NCBI GenBank assembly: GCA_012520575.1
Contig: JAAYOB010000017.1
Span: 1-64,000 of the forward strand
Length of the DNA: 64,000 nucleotides
Source: Candidatus Stramentimicrobium fermentans
Lineage (GTDB): Bacteria > Atribacterota > Phoenicimicrobiia > Phoenicimicrobiales > Stramentimicrobiaceae
Direction of reading: 5' to 3'
Of the stretch, positions 7,906-16,424 are shown in pieces (the first letter of the stretch is position 1; every line of letters starts with the position of its first letter). The notes beneath the pieces are model-generated. The model was given only the letters and a program-made list of their open reading frames with translations, was not told the origin of the DNA and ran no database searches. Position numbers and translations under genes: made by a program.

Positions 7906-10410
7906 ATGGAAACATTGTTTTTTTCGGTGGTAAAAAGAGGCAAGGCTAACTCTGTGCTGCGTAAGGCACAAAAATATGGAGCAGAGGATGGAACTATCTT
8001 CTTAGGAGAGGGGACAGTACAGTCTAAGTTATTGGAAAGGGTGGGCCTTGCTAAAACTTATAAAGAAATTTTGATGGTTTCAGCTACAGACGAACTCAGT
8101 ACTAAGCTACACAAAAAGCTGGGCAAAGATTTTCACTTTACCAAAAAAGACAAAGGAATTACCTTTTCTATTCCTTTTCAGAACCGGCAACTAAAGAATA
8201 GTGAACAGGAACAAGATAACTGGCGAAAAAACCCTGACTCTTCACATTTTTGCATCATCACCATCGTGGATAAGGGTAGGAGTAAAGAATGTTTAGAAGT
8301 GGCGAAAGCTGCAGGAGCAGGAGGAGGGACTCTTATCCATGGCCGAGGTGCCGGTATTCCTACTGATTATTATTTTCCTTTAGTTATAGAGCCGGAAAAA
8401 GATATCATAATGATTATTACACCCAAGGAAAAAGTTGCTGCTATCAGAGACAGTATTTTTTCCGAGCTGGAACTGGATAAAACGGGCAATGGAGTAGTAT
8501 TTGTTTTACCGGTACTGGAAACCACCGGACTTTTTGAAGACAGATATGAAGAACGTAAGGGGAGCGATGTTATTACTCAGATCCTGGAAAAAACACAGGA
8601 GGTTACCCGAACCCTGCTGCCGGTGGTGTTGTTGGTCCTCTTGCTCTGTTTTACCATCGTTGATGTTGAGACAGATATTATGCTCAGGTTTCTGGTGTGC
8701 AGCGTTATATTATTAATAGGACTATCTATCTTCTTGTGGGGTGTAGATTTAGCTATGAACCCCATTGGGGAGCACCTTTCTTGGGAAGTTGCCACCTCTA
8801 AAACGCCATTAAAGATTGCAGTCTTAAGTTTTATGTTAGGGTTTTTAATCAATGTTGCCGAGCCGGATTTACTGGTTCTCGGTTCGCAGATTGAGGCTGC
8901 CACCGGAGCCGCTATCAGCGGTCCTATCTTTGTTTATATTGTATCTGTAGGCGTGGGAATACTGGTCTCTTTGGGCGTTTTCAGATTATTACAGGATGTA
9001 CCGCATAGCAAGTTTATGGGAATTGTTTATTCCGCAATATTAGTACTTACTTTTTTTGCCTCTGAAGAATTTCTGGCTTTCTCCTTTGATGCATCAGGTG
9101 CCACTACAGGTGCACTTACCACCCCCTTTATTCTGGCATTGTCGTTAGGTTTGTCTAAAGTAAAAGGTGGCCAGACACGGGAAGAAAATTCTTTTGGCCT
9201 GGTGGGTATCATGAGTGCCGGACCAATGTTTGCAGTCATTATCATGTCTATCATTACTGGACAGAAAAATATTCAGGCTGCCACAGTTGATTTTTTAGCA
9301 GCGGAAGGCGTAATAGGTCCTATTCTGAAAATCATTCCGGAAACATTTATGGTCTCTCTGGTGGCAATACTGCCAATATCAACACTATTCTTTATCTACA
9401 ATTTTAAGAAATTTAAACTACAGAAGGATGAGTTAAAGGAAATTTGCAAAGGTTTAGCTTTCACATTATCAGGACTTGTTTTATTTTTAGTAGCCGTGAA
9501 TTCCGGATTTATGGATATGGGGCGGATAATCGGTATGGAAGTAGCAAAAATGAGCCAATGGCTATTAATCGTAGTAGGTTTTCTATTAGGACTAATTGTG
9601 GTTTTGGTGGAACCGGCTGTGCATGTCTTGGGTGAACAGGTGGAAAAGGTAACCGGCGGGCATATTCCTATCAGTATTATTAGAGCGACTCTTTCTATTG
9701 GAGTGGCCCTTGCCGTTTCCTTATCCATGGTTCGAATTTTAGTCCCTGTGGTTAAATTGCGGTATTTTCTGGTCCCGGGGTTTGCCATTGCTATACTACT
9801 TTCTTTTAAATCTGACCCGGTTTTTGTGGGAATTGCCTATGATGCCGGCGGAGTTGCCTCCGGCCCCATGACCGCTACCTTTGTGCTTGCATTTGCTCAG
9901 GGGGCAGCTACGGTAATTGAGACCGCCAATGTTTTGATGGACGGATTTGGAGTGATAGCCATGGTAGCTATGACTCCCGTCCTTTCCATAATGATTTTAG
10001 GAAATATCTTTAAACGCAAAGAGGTTAAACTTCCTGTTCTAGAAGTGAAGGAAGATTTACCTCCGGTTTTGCCGGCAGTTGATGAATTGGAGCACAATTG
10101 TATTATGGGAGTAGTAAACAGAGGTTTTGCCGAAAAGGTAGTGGAGGTAGCACGACATTCCGGTGCAACGGGTGCTACTATCATACATGGAAGGGGTTCA
10201 GGTAAACACCAGAAGATATTACCGCCTGTTATAAATATAGAGTTACAACCTGAAAAAGAAATAGTTTTATTAATTACCGGCAGCCACGTTAGTGAACAAA
10301 TAGCCGATAATTTGTTGAAAGATATTCAACTTAAAAAAGACGGTGAAATAGAAATATTTATTTCACATACCACAGCAATGGTCAAAACCCTTACAAATAC
10401 CGGGGAGTGA
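7906..10410 (+). CDS. DUF1538 membrane protein with three PII-like domains
   Basis: 834 aa from the ATG at 7906, immediately before the conserved LFFSVVKRGKANSVLRKA; TTG codons at 7888 and 7897 are alternatives. Domain order: PII-like (about 3-95), a second PII-like (about 110-200, with TIVDKGRSKECLEVAKAAGA and GGTLIHGRGAG), two homologous multi-helix DUF1538 membrane halves (about 230-475 and 485-725, each with a glycine-rich DASGATTG / DAGGVASGP loop), and a C-terminal PII-like domain (about 745-825, VVNRGFAEKVVEVARHSGA, IIHGRGSG). DUF1538 proteins are thought to be transporters or channels. PII-type folds sense nucleotides or 2-oxoglutarate, so regulated transport is the inference. Substrate unknown. 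Stand-alone gene. Confidence 0.8.
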   Translation: METLFFSVVKRGKANSVLRKAQKYGAEDGTIFLGEGTVQSKLLERVGLAKTYKEILMVSATDELSTKLHKKLGKDFHFTKKDKGITFSIPFQNRQLKNSEQEQDNWRKNPDSSHFCIITIVDKGRSKECLEVAKAAGAGGGTLIHGRGAGIPTDYYFPLVIEPEKDIIMIITPKEKVAAIRDSIFSELELDKTGNGVVFVLPVLETTGLFEDRYEERKGSDVITQILEKTQEVTRTLLPVVLLVLLLCFTIVDVETDIMLRFLVCSVILLIGLSIFLWGVDLAMNPIGEHLSWEVATSKTPLKIAVLSFMLGFLINVAEPDLLVLGSQIEAATGAAISGPIFVYIVSVGVGILVSLGVFRLLQDVPHSKFMGIVYSAILVLTFFASEEFLAFSFDASGATTGALTTPFILALSLGLSKVKGGQTREENSFGLVGIMSAGPMFAVIIMSIITGQKNIQAATVDFLAAEGVIGPILKIIPETFMVSLVAILPISTLFFIYNFKKFKLQKDELKEICKGLAFTLSGLVLFLVAVNSGFMDMGRIIGMEVAKMSQWLLIVVGFLLGLIVVLVEPAVHVLGEQVEKVTGGHIPISIIRATLSIGVALAVSLSMVRILVPVVKLRYFLVPGFAIAILLSFKSDPVFVGIAYDAGGVASGPMTATFVLAFAQGAATVIETANVLMDGFGVIAMVAMTPVLSIMILGNIFKRKEVKLPVLEVKEDLPPVLPAVDELEHNCIMGVVNRGFAEKVVEVARHSGATGATIIHGRGSGKHQKILPPVINIELQPEKEIVLLITGSHVSEQIADNLLKDIQLKKDGEIEIFISHTTAMVKTLTNTGE

Positions 10411-10439
10411 GATCTAAAAAGAGGAGTACATATCTTTGA

Positions 10440-10541
10440 TCTAATCTTGTTAACAACTCAGAGGGCATCGACACCATAGAGCAACCAAAAGAGAAGGGGT
10501 TACCAGTCGATACCACGGGAGCTATAGAGGGTAATTTAAAG
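10440..10541 (+). pseudogene. Possible transposase C-terminal relic
   Basis: A 34-codon stop-to-stop frame ends SEGIDTIEQPKEKGLPV, then DTTGAIEGNLK. The GAIEGN stretch resembles the C-terminal GAIEGNVDK segment of ISLre2-type transposases. No start codon and no upstream homology were seen, so this is at most a fragment. The remaining part of the 10411-10780 gap carries only the promoter described next. Confidence 0.25.
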
Positions 10542-10696
10542 TAGTAGCAACCTATTACATGTATTTTTTCATGTCTCATTTTACTGTTAAAACTTACTTA
10601 TCTTTACTCATACTTTGACTTGATCTTATTTTCATTAGTATTTGAGGTAAGAAAAGCACCATAAGTTGTTGACATGAACCCCCAACTCCCCATAAC

Positions 10697-10749
10697 TTGA
10701 CAAAGTAAACTATTTTTATATAAACTTAAAATGAAAATTTATTCTATAT
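10697..10749 (+). promoter_or_regulatory. Promoter and likely operator of the IclR gene
   Basis: TTGACA (10697-10702), 16-nt spacer, TATAAA (10719-10724). The downstream ATTCTATAT at 10741-10749 matches one arm of the palindrome before the aldolase gene (11646-11654), which suggests autoregulation by the IclR protein. Confidence 0.55.
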
Positions 10750-10780
10750 CACAGAAACAGGAAATAATTCTTTACCATAT

Positions 10781-11587
10781 ATGAATAATACAAATCCTAA
10801 GTATCCCATAAAAGTATTAAACAAGGCACTCGCTGTGCTGGAAGTATTGTTAGAGCACAAATCTCCCATTAGTATGACTGAAATCAGTGAAGAGCTGCAC
10901 TTGTATCCCAGTACCATCCACCGTATTCTAGATACTTTAAAGCACGGTGGGTATGTAGAGCAGGATCCGGTAACCCAAAAATATCAATTAGGCTTAAAGC
11001 TTTTAGAATTAGGAATGGTTAAGCTGCAACAAATTGACCTTATAAAAGAAGCCACCCCCTATTTAAAAGAATTAGCCAAAAGTTGTAATGAAACTGTCCA
11101 TTTGGGAGTATTAGATGGTACAAGCGTTCTCTATCTTGCCAAGGAAGAATCAACTCAGACCATCAGAATGATTTCTTATATTGGCAGACGTGCACCGCTA
11201 CACTGCACTTCTCTGGGGAAAGTCTTATTAGCAAACTTATCAGCAAATAAAAGAGAAAGAATGCTGGATAATATAGAGCTAATCAAACTTACTGAAAATA
11301 CCATAACTGATAAACAAGAGTTGTTAGATGAGCTCCATAAGATTGAACAACAGGGATTTGCTCTGGACAGAGAAGAGCATGAGAAATATGTTCGCTGTAT
11401 TGGCGCTCCCGTCAGGAACCATCAGGGGAAAGTAGTTGCTGCAGTAAGTATCTCCGGACCTTCATATCGTGTAAATGAAGTTATGAATAATTGCCTATTA
11501 AAAGAGCAACTAGCATCTGCTTGCCAAATGATTTCCCATCGACTGGGGTTCGATAATAAACAGATTTCTACAGGTTTTTTAGAATAA
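10781..11587 (+). CDS. IclR-family transcriptional regulator (KdgR-like)
   Basis: 268 aa. N-terminal winged helix-turn-helix (about 10-70: VLNKALAVLEVLLEH, MTEISEELHLYPSTIHRILDTL) and C-terminal IclR effector domain (about 85-255: CNETVHLGVLDGTSVLYL, GRRAPLHCTSLGKVLLA, GFALDREEHEKYVRCIGAPV, VVAAVSISGP). IclR proteins of this subgroup often sense 2-keto-3-deoxygluconate or related acids, which agrees with the downstream aldolase and KDG kinase. It sits at the head of the cluster behind its own promoter. The ribosome site is poor (AGGAAA lies too far upstream), so expression may be low. Ligand is inferred from context. Confidence 0.85.
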   Translation: MNNTNPKYPIKVLNKALAVLEVLLEHKSPISMTEISEELHLYPSTIHRILDTLKHGGYVEQDPVTQKYQLGLKLLELGMVKLQQIDLIKEATPYLKELAKSCNETVHLGVLDGTSVLYLAKEESTQTIRMISYIGRRAPLHCTSLGKVLLANLSANKRERMLDNIELIKLTENTITDKQELLDELHKIEQQGFALDREEHEKYVRCIGAPVRNHQGKVVAAVSISGPSYRVNEVMNNCLLKEQLASACQMISHRLGFDNKQISTGFLE

Positions 11588-11588
11588 T

Positions 11589-11654
11589 TTGACAAAAAGG
11601 ACTTATTGATTTAGCATTATGCTATATTGTTGTATATAGAATTACATTCTATAT
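11589..11654 (+). promoter_or_regulatory. Promoter region and 21-bp palindromic operator before the aldolase operon
   Basis: TTGACA at 11589-11594 with TAGCAT 17 nt downstream is a fair promoter. ATATAGAAT (11634-11642) and ATTCTATAT (11646-11654) form a perfect palindrome with a 3-nt centre. Further TAGAAT copies follow within 45 nt (ATTATAGAATAAT, TTTCTAGAATAAC). One arm recurs at 10741 in the IclR promoter. Most likely the IclR operator. Confidence 0.55.
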
Positions 11655-11731
11655 TATAGAATAATGTTTAATTTCTAGAATAACTACCATATTCAAATTA
11701 ATCTACAAAAACTAATTTATTGGAGTACCTA

Positions 11732-12691
11732 ATGAACGATATTTTTAAAAGAATCGAAGAATTGGGCATTGTCCCAGTAGTAAAAATTAATAAACCTCAA
11801 GATGCAGTCCCTTTAGGAAAGGCTTTACTTCTGGGAGATCTTCCGGTGGCTGAAATTACCTTTAGAACATCTGCAGCTGAGTATGCCATTAAAGCACTAA
11901 CTGAGGAGCTGCCAGAACTTTTAGTGGGAGCAGGAACTGTATTAACTATTGAGCAGGTTCAGAAGGCAATATCTGCCGGTGCCCAATTTATTGTAGCGCC
12001 AGGTTTTAACACCAAGGTAGTTGATTACTGTCTGGAGAATAATATACCGATAACACCTGGGGTGAATAGTCCTACTCAAATTGAAATAGCTTTAGAGAAA
12101 GGGTTGAAAATAGTGAAATTTTTTCCGGCTGAAGCCTCAGGAGGTCTTGCCCTACTTAAAGCAATGTCTGGACCATTTTCTGAGATTAATTTTATCCCTA
12201 CCGGAGGAATTGAACAAAATAATTTGCTATCATACCTGGCCCATCCTCAAGTTATTGCCTGCGGTGGTAGCTGGATGGTTAAATCAGATCTCATCTCTTC
12301 CCAAAACTTTGAACGTATTACTGAGCTCACCAGAGAAGCAGTCTCTACCATGTTAGGATTTCAACTTGCTCATTTAGGTATAAATGAAGAAAATCAGGAA
12401 AAAGCCCTTAGCTCAGCAAACCTACTTTCACGTCATTTTTATTTTAATATTAAAGAAGGCAATAGTTCTATCTTTGCCGGTACAGGTTTTGAAGTGATGA
12501 AAGAAAGATATTTAGGTGAGCATGGTCATATTGCCATTGCTACTAATAGTATTAATCGAGCAATTGCCTACTTAAAAAGAAAAGGTATTTCTATTTTGCC
12601 AGATACAGCTAAGGAGTCTGAAGGTAAGTTAAAAGCGGTTTATCTGGATATGGATATTTCCGGGTTTGCTGTTCATCTAATACAAAGATAG
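11732..12691 (+). CDS. eda: KDPG/KHG aldolase fused to a C-terminal VOC-like domain
   Basis: 319 aa from the ATG at 11732, 6 nt after TGGAG; a TTG at 11720 overlaps that ribosome site and is unlikely. Residues 1-205 are a class I 2-keto-3-deoxy-6-phosphogluconate aldolase: PVVKINK, the base Glu in VAEITFRT, VGAGTVLTIEQ, Schiff-base Lys in IVKFFPAEASGG, and the phosphate site PTGGIEQNN and ACGGSWMV. It would cleave KDPG to pyruvate and glyceraldehyde-3-phosphate. Residues about 215-319 (FQLAHLGINEENQEKALSS ... HGHIAIATNSINRAIAYLKRKGI) look like one glyoxalase/VOC half-module, absent from E. coli Eda (about 213 aa). Similar extensions occur in some anaerobes. kdgK follows after 29 nt. Confidence 0.88.
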   Translation: MNDIFKRIEELGIVPVVKINKPQDAVPLGKALLLGDLPVAEITFRTSAAEYAIKALTEELPELLVGAGTVLTIEQVQKAISAGAQFIVAPGFNTKVVDYCLENNIPITPGVNSPTQIEIALEKGLKIVKFFPAEASGGLALLKAMSGPFSEINFIPTGGIEQNNLLSYLAHPQVIACGGSWMVKSDLISSQNFERITELTREAVSTMLGFQLAHLGINEENQEKALSSANLLSRHFYFNIKEGNSSIFAGTGFEVMKERYLGEHGHIAIATNSINRAIAYLKRKGISILPDTAKESEGKLKAVYLDMDISGFAVHLIQR

Positions 12692-12720
12692 TGATTAAAA
12701 GTGATTGAAGGGAGAATGTA

Positions 12721-13749
12721 GTGAAAAGATATATTACTTTTGGTGAAATAATGTTAAGGCTTAAACCACCTCACTTTGAACGATTTTTACAGAGTCCTCT
12801 GTTGGAAGCTACCTTTGGCGGCGGTGAAGCAAATGTGTCAGTTGGTTTAGCCAGATTTGGCCTTGAAGTGGCTTATGTTTCAGTTATTCCCGCTAATCCC
12901 ATAGGTGAAGCCTGTATCAGAGAATTAAAAAGGCAAGGGGTAGATACCTCGCTTATAGTAAGAAAAGGGGAAAGACTCGGTATCTATTTTATAGAAGCGG
13001 GGGCTAACCAGAGACCCTCTGTGGTAGTCTATGATCGTTCTCACTCTGCTATTGCCGAAGCAAAGCCTGGGGATATTGATTGGGATAAAGTATTTGAAGG
13101 AGCAAGCTGGTTTCATATTACCGGTATAACACCTGCTATCTCCAGTTCAGCAGCCGGTCTATCTCTGGAAGCAGTGAGAAAAGCCCGAGAAAAAAATATT
13201 ACCGTATCCTGTGACCTCAATTATCGTAAGAATCTTTGGAAATATGGTAAATCTGCCCCGGAAATTATGGGTGAATTAGTAAAATACGTTGATATAGCTA
13301 TTGGTAACGAAGAGGATTGCCAAAAATCATTGGGCATTAAGATAGACATAGATGTTGAGTCCGGAGAATTGCCGGCAGAAAAATATCAGGAAATGACACG
13401 CAAGATACTTGCTTTGTACCCCAATATAAAGAAGATAGCAATTACTCTAAGGGAGAGCCATTCAGCTGATTACAATGGCTGGTCGGCGGTATTGGATAAT
13501 GGGGAAGATTTTTTTGTTTCTAAAAAATATGAAATTCACGACATTGTAGATAGAGTTGGCGGTGGGGACACCTTCGCAGCCGGTTTAATATATGGATTAA
13601 ATAATCTCTCCGGTGACCATGAAGCTTTAGAATTTGCTGTAGCAGCATCTTGCCTTAAACATTCCATATCGGGTGACCTGCCCTTGCTATCGGCCGATGA
13701 GGTTACAAAATTAGTTAAAGGGTCGGGCACCGGAAGAGTTCAAAGATAA
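12721..13749 (+). CDS. kdgK: 2-keto-3-deoxygluconate kinase, PfkB family
   Basis: 342 aa, GTG start preceded by GGGAGA. Ribokinase-fold features: N-terminal [10 protein letters not shown], substrate loop [15 protein letters not shown], a DLNYRKNLW segment as in KDG kinases, and the C-terminal anion hole with catalytic Asp, [17 protein letters not shown] (the usual GAGD reads GGGD). It phosphorylates KDG to KDPG, the substrate of the aldolase encoded just upstream. Cytoplasmic. The two genes make a complete lower Entner-Doudoroff branch. Confidence 0.9.
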   Translation: MKRYITFGEIMLRLKPPHFERFLQSPLLEATFGGGEANVSVGLARFGLEVAYVSVIPANPIGEACIRELKRQGVDTSLIVRKGERLGIYFIEAGANQRPSVVVYDRSHSAIAEAKPGDIDWDKVFEGASWFHITGITPAISSSAAGLSLEAVRKAREKNITVSCDLNYRKNLWKYGKSAPEIMGELVKYVDIAIGNEEDCQKSLGIKIDIDVESGELPAEKYQEMTRKILALYPNIKKIAITLRESHSADYNGWSAVLDNGEDFFVSKKYEIHDIVDRVGGGDTFAAGLIYGLNNLSGDHEALEFAVAASCLKHSISGDLPLLSADEVTKLVKGSGTGRVQR

Positions 13750-13768
13750 TTAAAAAAAGAGATTGAAT

Positions 13769-14557
13769 ATGAAAAAGAATAGACTTAAAGATGCTTTGAA
13801 AAATGGAAAAACTGTATTCGGTCCCTTTCTCAAATTTACTGATCCGGCTGTAGTAGAAATTATGGGATTTGCTGGCTTTGATTTTGTGATAATTGACCAG
13901 GAACATGGACCTATCTCTATTGAAACAGCACAAAATATGATTAGGGCAGCCGAATCGGTAAACATCAGTCCTATTATACGTGTAGCTAAAAATGATGAAT
14001 CCTTAATTTTAAGGGCATTAGATATTGGAGCCCAGGGTGTGGAAATTCCTCAGATTAATTGTAAAGATGATGCAATCTTGGCTGTTAATTCGGTTAAATA
14101 TTCACCACAGGGATGCCGCGGTGTTTGCCGATATGTAAGGGCAGCTAATTATTCGTCAATGGACAGGTTTAAGTATTTTGAATCAGCAAATAAAGATACC
14201 ATGATTATTATTCATATAGAAGGGGTTAAGGGAATTAGTAATCTAGATGAAATATTATCTGTTCCCGGTATCGATGTTGTTTTTATTGGACCCTACGATC
14301 TCTCTCAATCCCTGGGAATTCCTGGGAAAGTGCATGACCCAATAGTGGAAGAAAAAATGCAGGAAGTAATCTTAAAATGCAGACAACAAAAAGTAGGGGT
14401 AGGCACTTTTACCGATGATGTGCAAACTGCAAAGAAATGGGTCTCTTTAGGAGTGCAATATATGTCTTTTTCTGTTGATGTAGGAATATTATATGACGCT
14501 TGCTGTTCTCTTCGAGACAATTTAAATTTAAAAAACAGTTCTTACGCTAATATTTGA
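13769..14557 (+). CDS. HpcH/HpaI-family class II aldolase
   Basis: 262 aa from the ATG at 13769 (a TTG two codons earlier is possible). Metal-dependent pyruvate aldolase family: DFVIIDQEHGPISIETAQ with the catalytic His, GAQGVEIPQI, the RYVRAANY segment, metal-binding Glu in IIHIEGVKGI, and GPYDLSQSLGIPG where most members have GSNDLS. Relatives split 2-keto-3-deoxy-glucarate, -rhamnonate or 4-hydroxy-2-oxoheptanedioate into pyruvate plus an aldehyde. With Eda in the same operon, it may provide a non-phosphorylated route for a second keto-deoxy acid. Exact substrate unknown. Confidence 0.8.
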   Translation: MKKNRLKDALKNGKTVFGPFLKFTDPAVVEIMGFAGFDFVIIDQEHGPISIETAQNMIRAAESVNISPIIRVAKNDESLILRALDIGAQGVEIPQINCKDDAILAVNSVKYSPQGCRGVCRYVRAANYSSMDRFKYFESANKDTMIIIHIEGVKGISNLDEILSVPGIDVVFIGPYDLSQSLGIPGKVHDPIVEEKMQEVILKCRQQKVGVGTFTDDVQTAKKWVSLGVQYMSFSVDVGILYDACCSLRDNLNLKNSSYANI

Positions 14558-14637
14558 TTTAGTTATAGGTATATAGACCTATACCATAAAATTAAAAGCA
14601 TATACTCAATTTTATTATACTAAAAGGAGGTTATCCT

Positions 14638-15102
14638 ATGCGGATAGAAGAAAGACTAAAAGAAATAGGCTTTAGTCTACCTGAGGCTGCTAAACCTCTT
14701 GCTGAGTACATTCCGGCTAAGCTGGTTGGTAATTTAGTCTTCTGTTCCGGTCAGGGTCCGGTCAAAGACGGTAAGATGGTTTTTATAGGCAGGGTAGGCA
14801 AAGAGCTGACTATGGAAGAAGGATACCAAGCAGCTCAAATATGTGCCCTCAATTGTCTTGCTGCCATCAAAACAGCCATCGGCTCTCTGGATCGTATAGA
14901 TGAAATTGTCAGCTTAAGAGGCTTTGTGAACAGTGATTTGGGTTTCTTCCGTCAACCGGAGGTAATCAATGGAGCTTCAGATCTAATGGTAAAGGTATTT
15001 GGCGAGAAAGGCAAACATGCCAGGTGTGCATTGGGGACCTCAGCTTTACCGGGGAACATTCCAGTAGAATTGGAGATGGTTGTGAGTATTAAACAAAATT
15101 AA
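14638..15102 (+). CDS. ridA: RidA/YjgF-family protein
   Basis: 154 aa, preceded by AAAGGAGG. The sequence LVGNLVFCSGQGPV, CALNCLAAIKTAIGSLDRI and the C-terminal GTSALPGNIPVELEMVVSI place it in the longer, YjgF/chorismate-mutase-like branch of RidA proteins. The conserved Arg of the active site appears as ARCALGTSALP. RidA hydrolyses enamine/imine intermediates released by PLP enzymes, so its position in a cluster with two SelA-like PLP lyases and an aminotransferase is informative. Trimeric cytoplasmic protein by family. Some members of this branch lack deaminase activity. Confidence 0.82.
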   Translation: MRIEERLKEIGFSLPEAAKPLAEYIPAKLVGNLVFCSGQGPVKDGKMVFIGRVGKELTMEEGYQAAQICALNCLAAIKTAIGSLDRIDEIVSLRGFVNSDLGFFRQPEVINGASDLMVKVFGEKGKHARCALGTSALPGNIPVELEMVVSIKQN

Positions 15103-15204
15103 AACTTATTGGGATTAGTGTAGATAGAGATTTAAGAATACCTGTAGGAAATAGTGAAAACATATTATAATCTTACTATGGGCGTGTGTTTTGTTTTCAC
15201 ATTA

Positions 15205-15215
15205 GGGAGGTGATC
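15205..15215 (+). promoter_or_regulatory. Extended Shine-Dalgarno 63 nt upstream of a binding-protein gene
   Basis: GGGAGGTGATC is an 11-nt perfect complement to the 16S rRNA 3' end. It is not followed by a usable start codon at normal spacing, and the gene at 15279 has its own AAGGAG. Just upstream, GTGAAAAC (15154-15161) and GTTTTCAC (15193-15200) can pair. Candidate mRNA-stabilising ribosome site. Confidence 0.4.
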
Positions 15216-15278
15216 TTATAGGGTAAACTAGGGTAATGTTATTTAGTTCTAAAAAGTATAGTATAAGGAGAAAGTCAG

Positions 15279-16301
15279 ATGAAAAGAAAGCTAATTATTA
15301 GCCTATTAAGCATATTGTTTGTGGCAACAACAGTAATGGGAGGAATTGCTGCAGATAAAGGACTGGTCTATTATCTCAGTCCAAACCAGTTTGATGAAAT
15401 GCAGACAGCCGCTTCCAAAATGGTTGAAAGTGCTGTGGAAAGAGCGGGCTATACCTGCCGGACACTAGTAGCGGGTAATGAAGATTCCAATCTACAGATG
15501 AACCAACTGGAAAATGCCATTACTCAGAATCCTAAGGCTATTATTGTGGCAGCAGTCGATGGAAATGCAATTGTGGGAGGTGTAGAGCAGGCAAAAGCCG
15601 CAGGAATTCCCGTAATTGTTTTTGACAGAGTTATAAGTGAAACAAAAGTTGACTTCACTTCTGTTGCCGGATGTAAGAGAATTGGTATTATGGCTGCACA
15701 TGAAATAGCAAATCTTCTTAAAGAGAAATACGGAGAGGTAAGAGGAACCATTCTCGATATTATGGGAGACCCCGGAGATTCATATACTACCTTAATAGAA
15801 GAAGGGTTAAGAGAGACAATGGAAAATGAATATCCGAATGTTCAGATTGAAACAAAAATCGCTTATGGATGGGAAGCAACAACGGCAGCAAATATTGCCG
15901 ATGACTACCTCTTAGCACATCCTGATACAGATTTAATCTTCCCGCACTCAGACCATATGACAGTTGCTACTGCCTCAGTTTTGCAAACTAAAGGTTTACA
16001 AAAGAATGAAATTTTACTGGTATCCACTGCAGGTATGCCAAGCGGATTGCAATTAATTAGAGATGGTTGGTTAAAGGCAACTGTAGAACAGCCAGTAAGT
16101 GCTCAGGCAGAGGGAATCGCAATGTTTTTAGATGACATTATTGAGGGCAAGAAAATAGAATTGGGCCCATATGAAGTAATGGAGATACCAGCGGAAATTA
16201 TCGAGCAGCCTTATGGTCTCGAATTAAGAATATCAGGTTCTGTGATTAATGCAGAAAACGTTGATAACCCCATTTTCTGGGGAAACCAGGTCGGAGATTA
16301 A
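15279..16301 (+). CDS. Sugar ABC transporter periplasmic binding protein (RbsB-like)
   Basis: 340 aa. Sec signal peptide (1-25, ending VMGGIAA) without a lipobox Cys; then a type I binding fold of the ribose/galactose group (Peripla_BP_4): FDEMQTAASKMVESAVERAGY, NAITQNPKAIIVAAVDGNAI, AAGIPVIVFDRVI at the hinge, DLIFPHSDHMTVA and ATVEQPVSAQAEGI near the C-terminus. It delivers a sugar or sugar acid to the permease at 16425, with the ATPase at 19962. A 17-bp hairpin separates it from the permease gene. The ligand should be the compound degraded by the surrounding enzymes and cannot be read directly. Confidence 0.87.
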   Translation: MKRKLIISLLSILFVATTVMGGIAADKGLVYYLSPNQFDEMQTAASKMVESAVERAGYTCRTLVAGNEDSNLQMNQLENAITQNPKAIIVAAVDGNAIVGGVEQAKAAGIPVIVFDRVISETKVDFTSVAGCKRIGIMAAHEIANLLKEKYGEVRGTILDIMGDPGDSYTTLIEEGLRETMENEYPNVQIETKIAYGWEATTAANIADDYLLAHPDTDLIFPHSDHMTVATASVLQTKGLQKNEILLVSTAGMPSGLQLIRDGWLKATVEQPVSAQAEGIAMFLDDIIEGKKIELGPYEVMEIPAEIIEQPYGLELRISGSVINAENVDNPIFWGNQVGD

Positions 16302-16308
16302 TAAGAAT

Positions 16309-16349
16309 AATTCTTTGGATGGGCTTTGGTTGAGCCCATCCAAAGAATT
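16309..16349 (+). terminator. 17-bp perfect hairpin after the RbsB-like gene
   Basis: AATTCTTTGGATGGGCT (16309-16325) pairs without mismatch with its complement at 16333-16349 across a 7-nt loop. No long T-run follows, so it is more likely an mRNA 3'-end stabiliser or processing stop than a full terminator. Confidence 0.65.
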
Positions 16350-16424
16350 ATATACCACATTGGCATTAATACTTTCAATAATATTTATCCGGTTTAAATA
16401 ATAGTAGGGAAAGGCACAATAAAT

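Noticed and set aside
14564-14583. TATAGGT/ACCTATA inverted repeat before ridA
   Set aside because: Short, A+T-rich and without T-run or promoter context; not distinguishable from chance.
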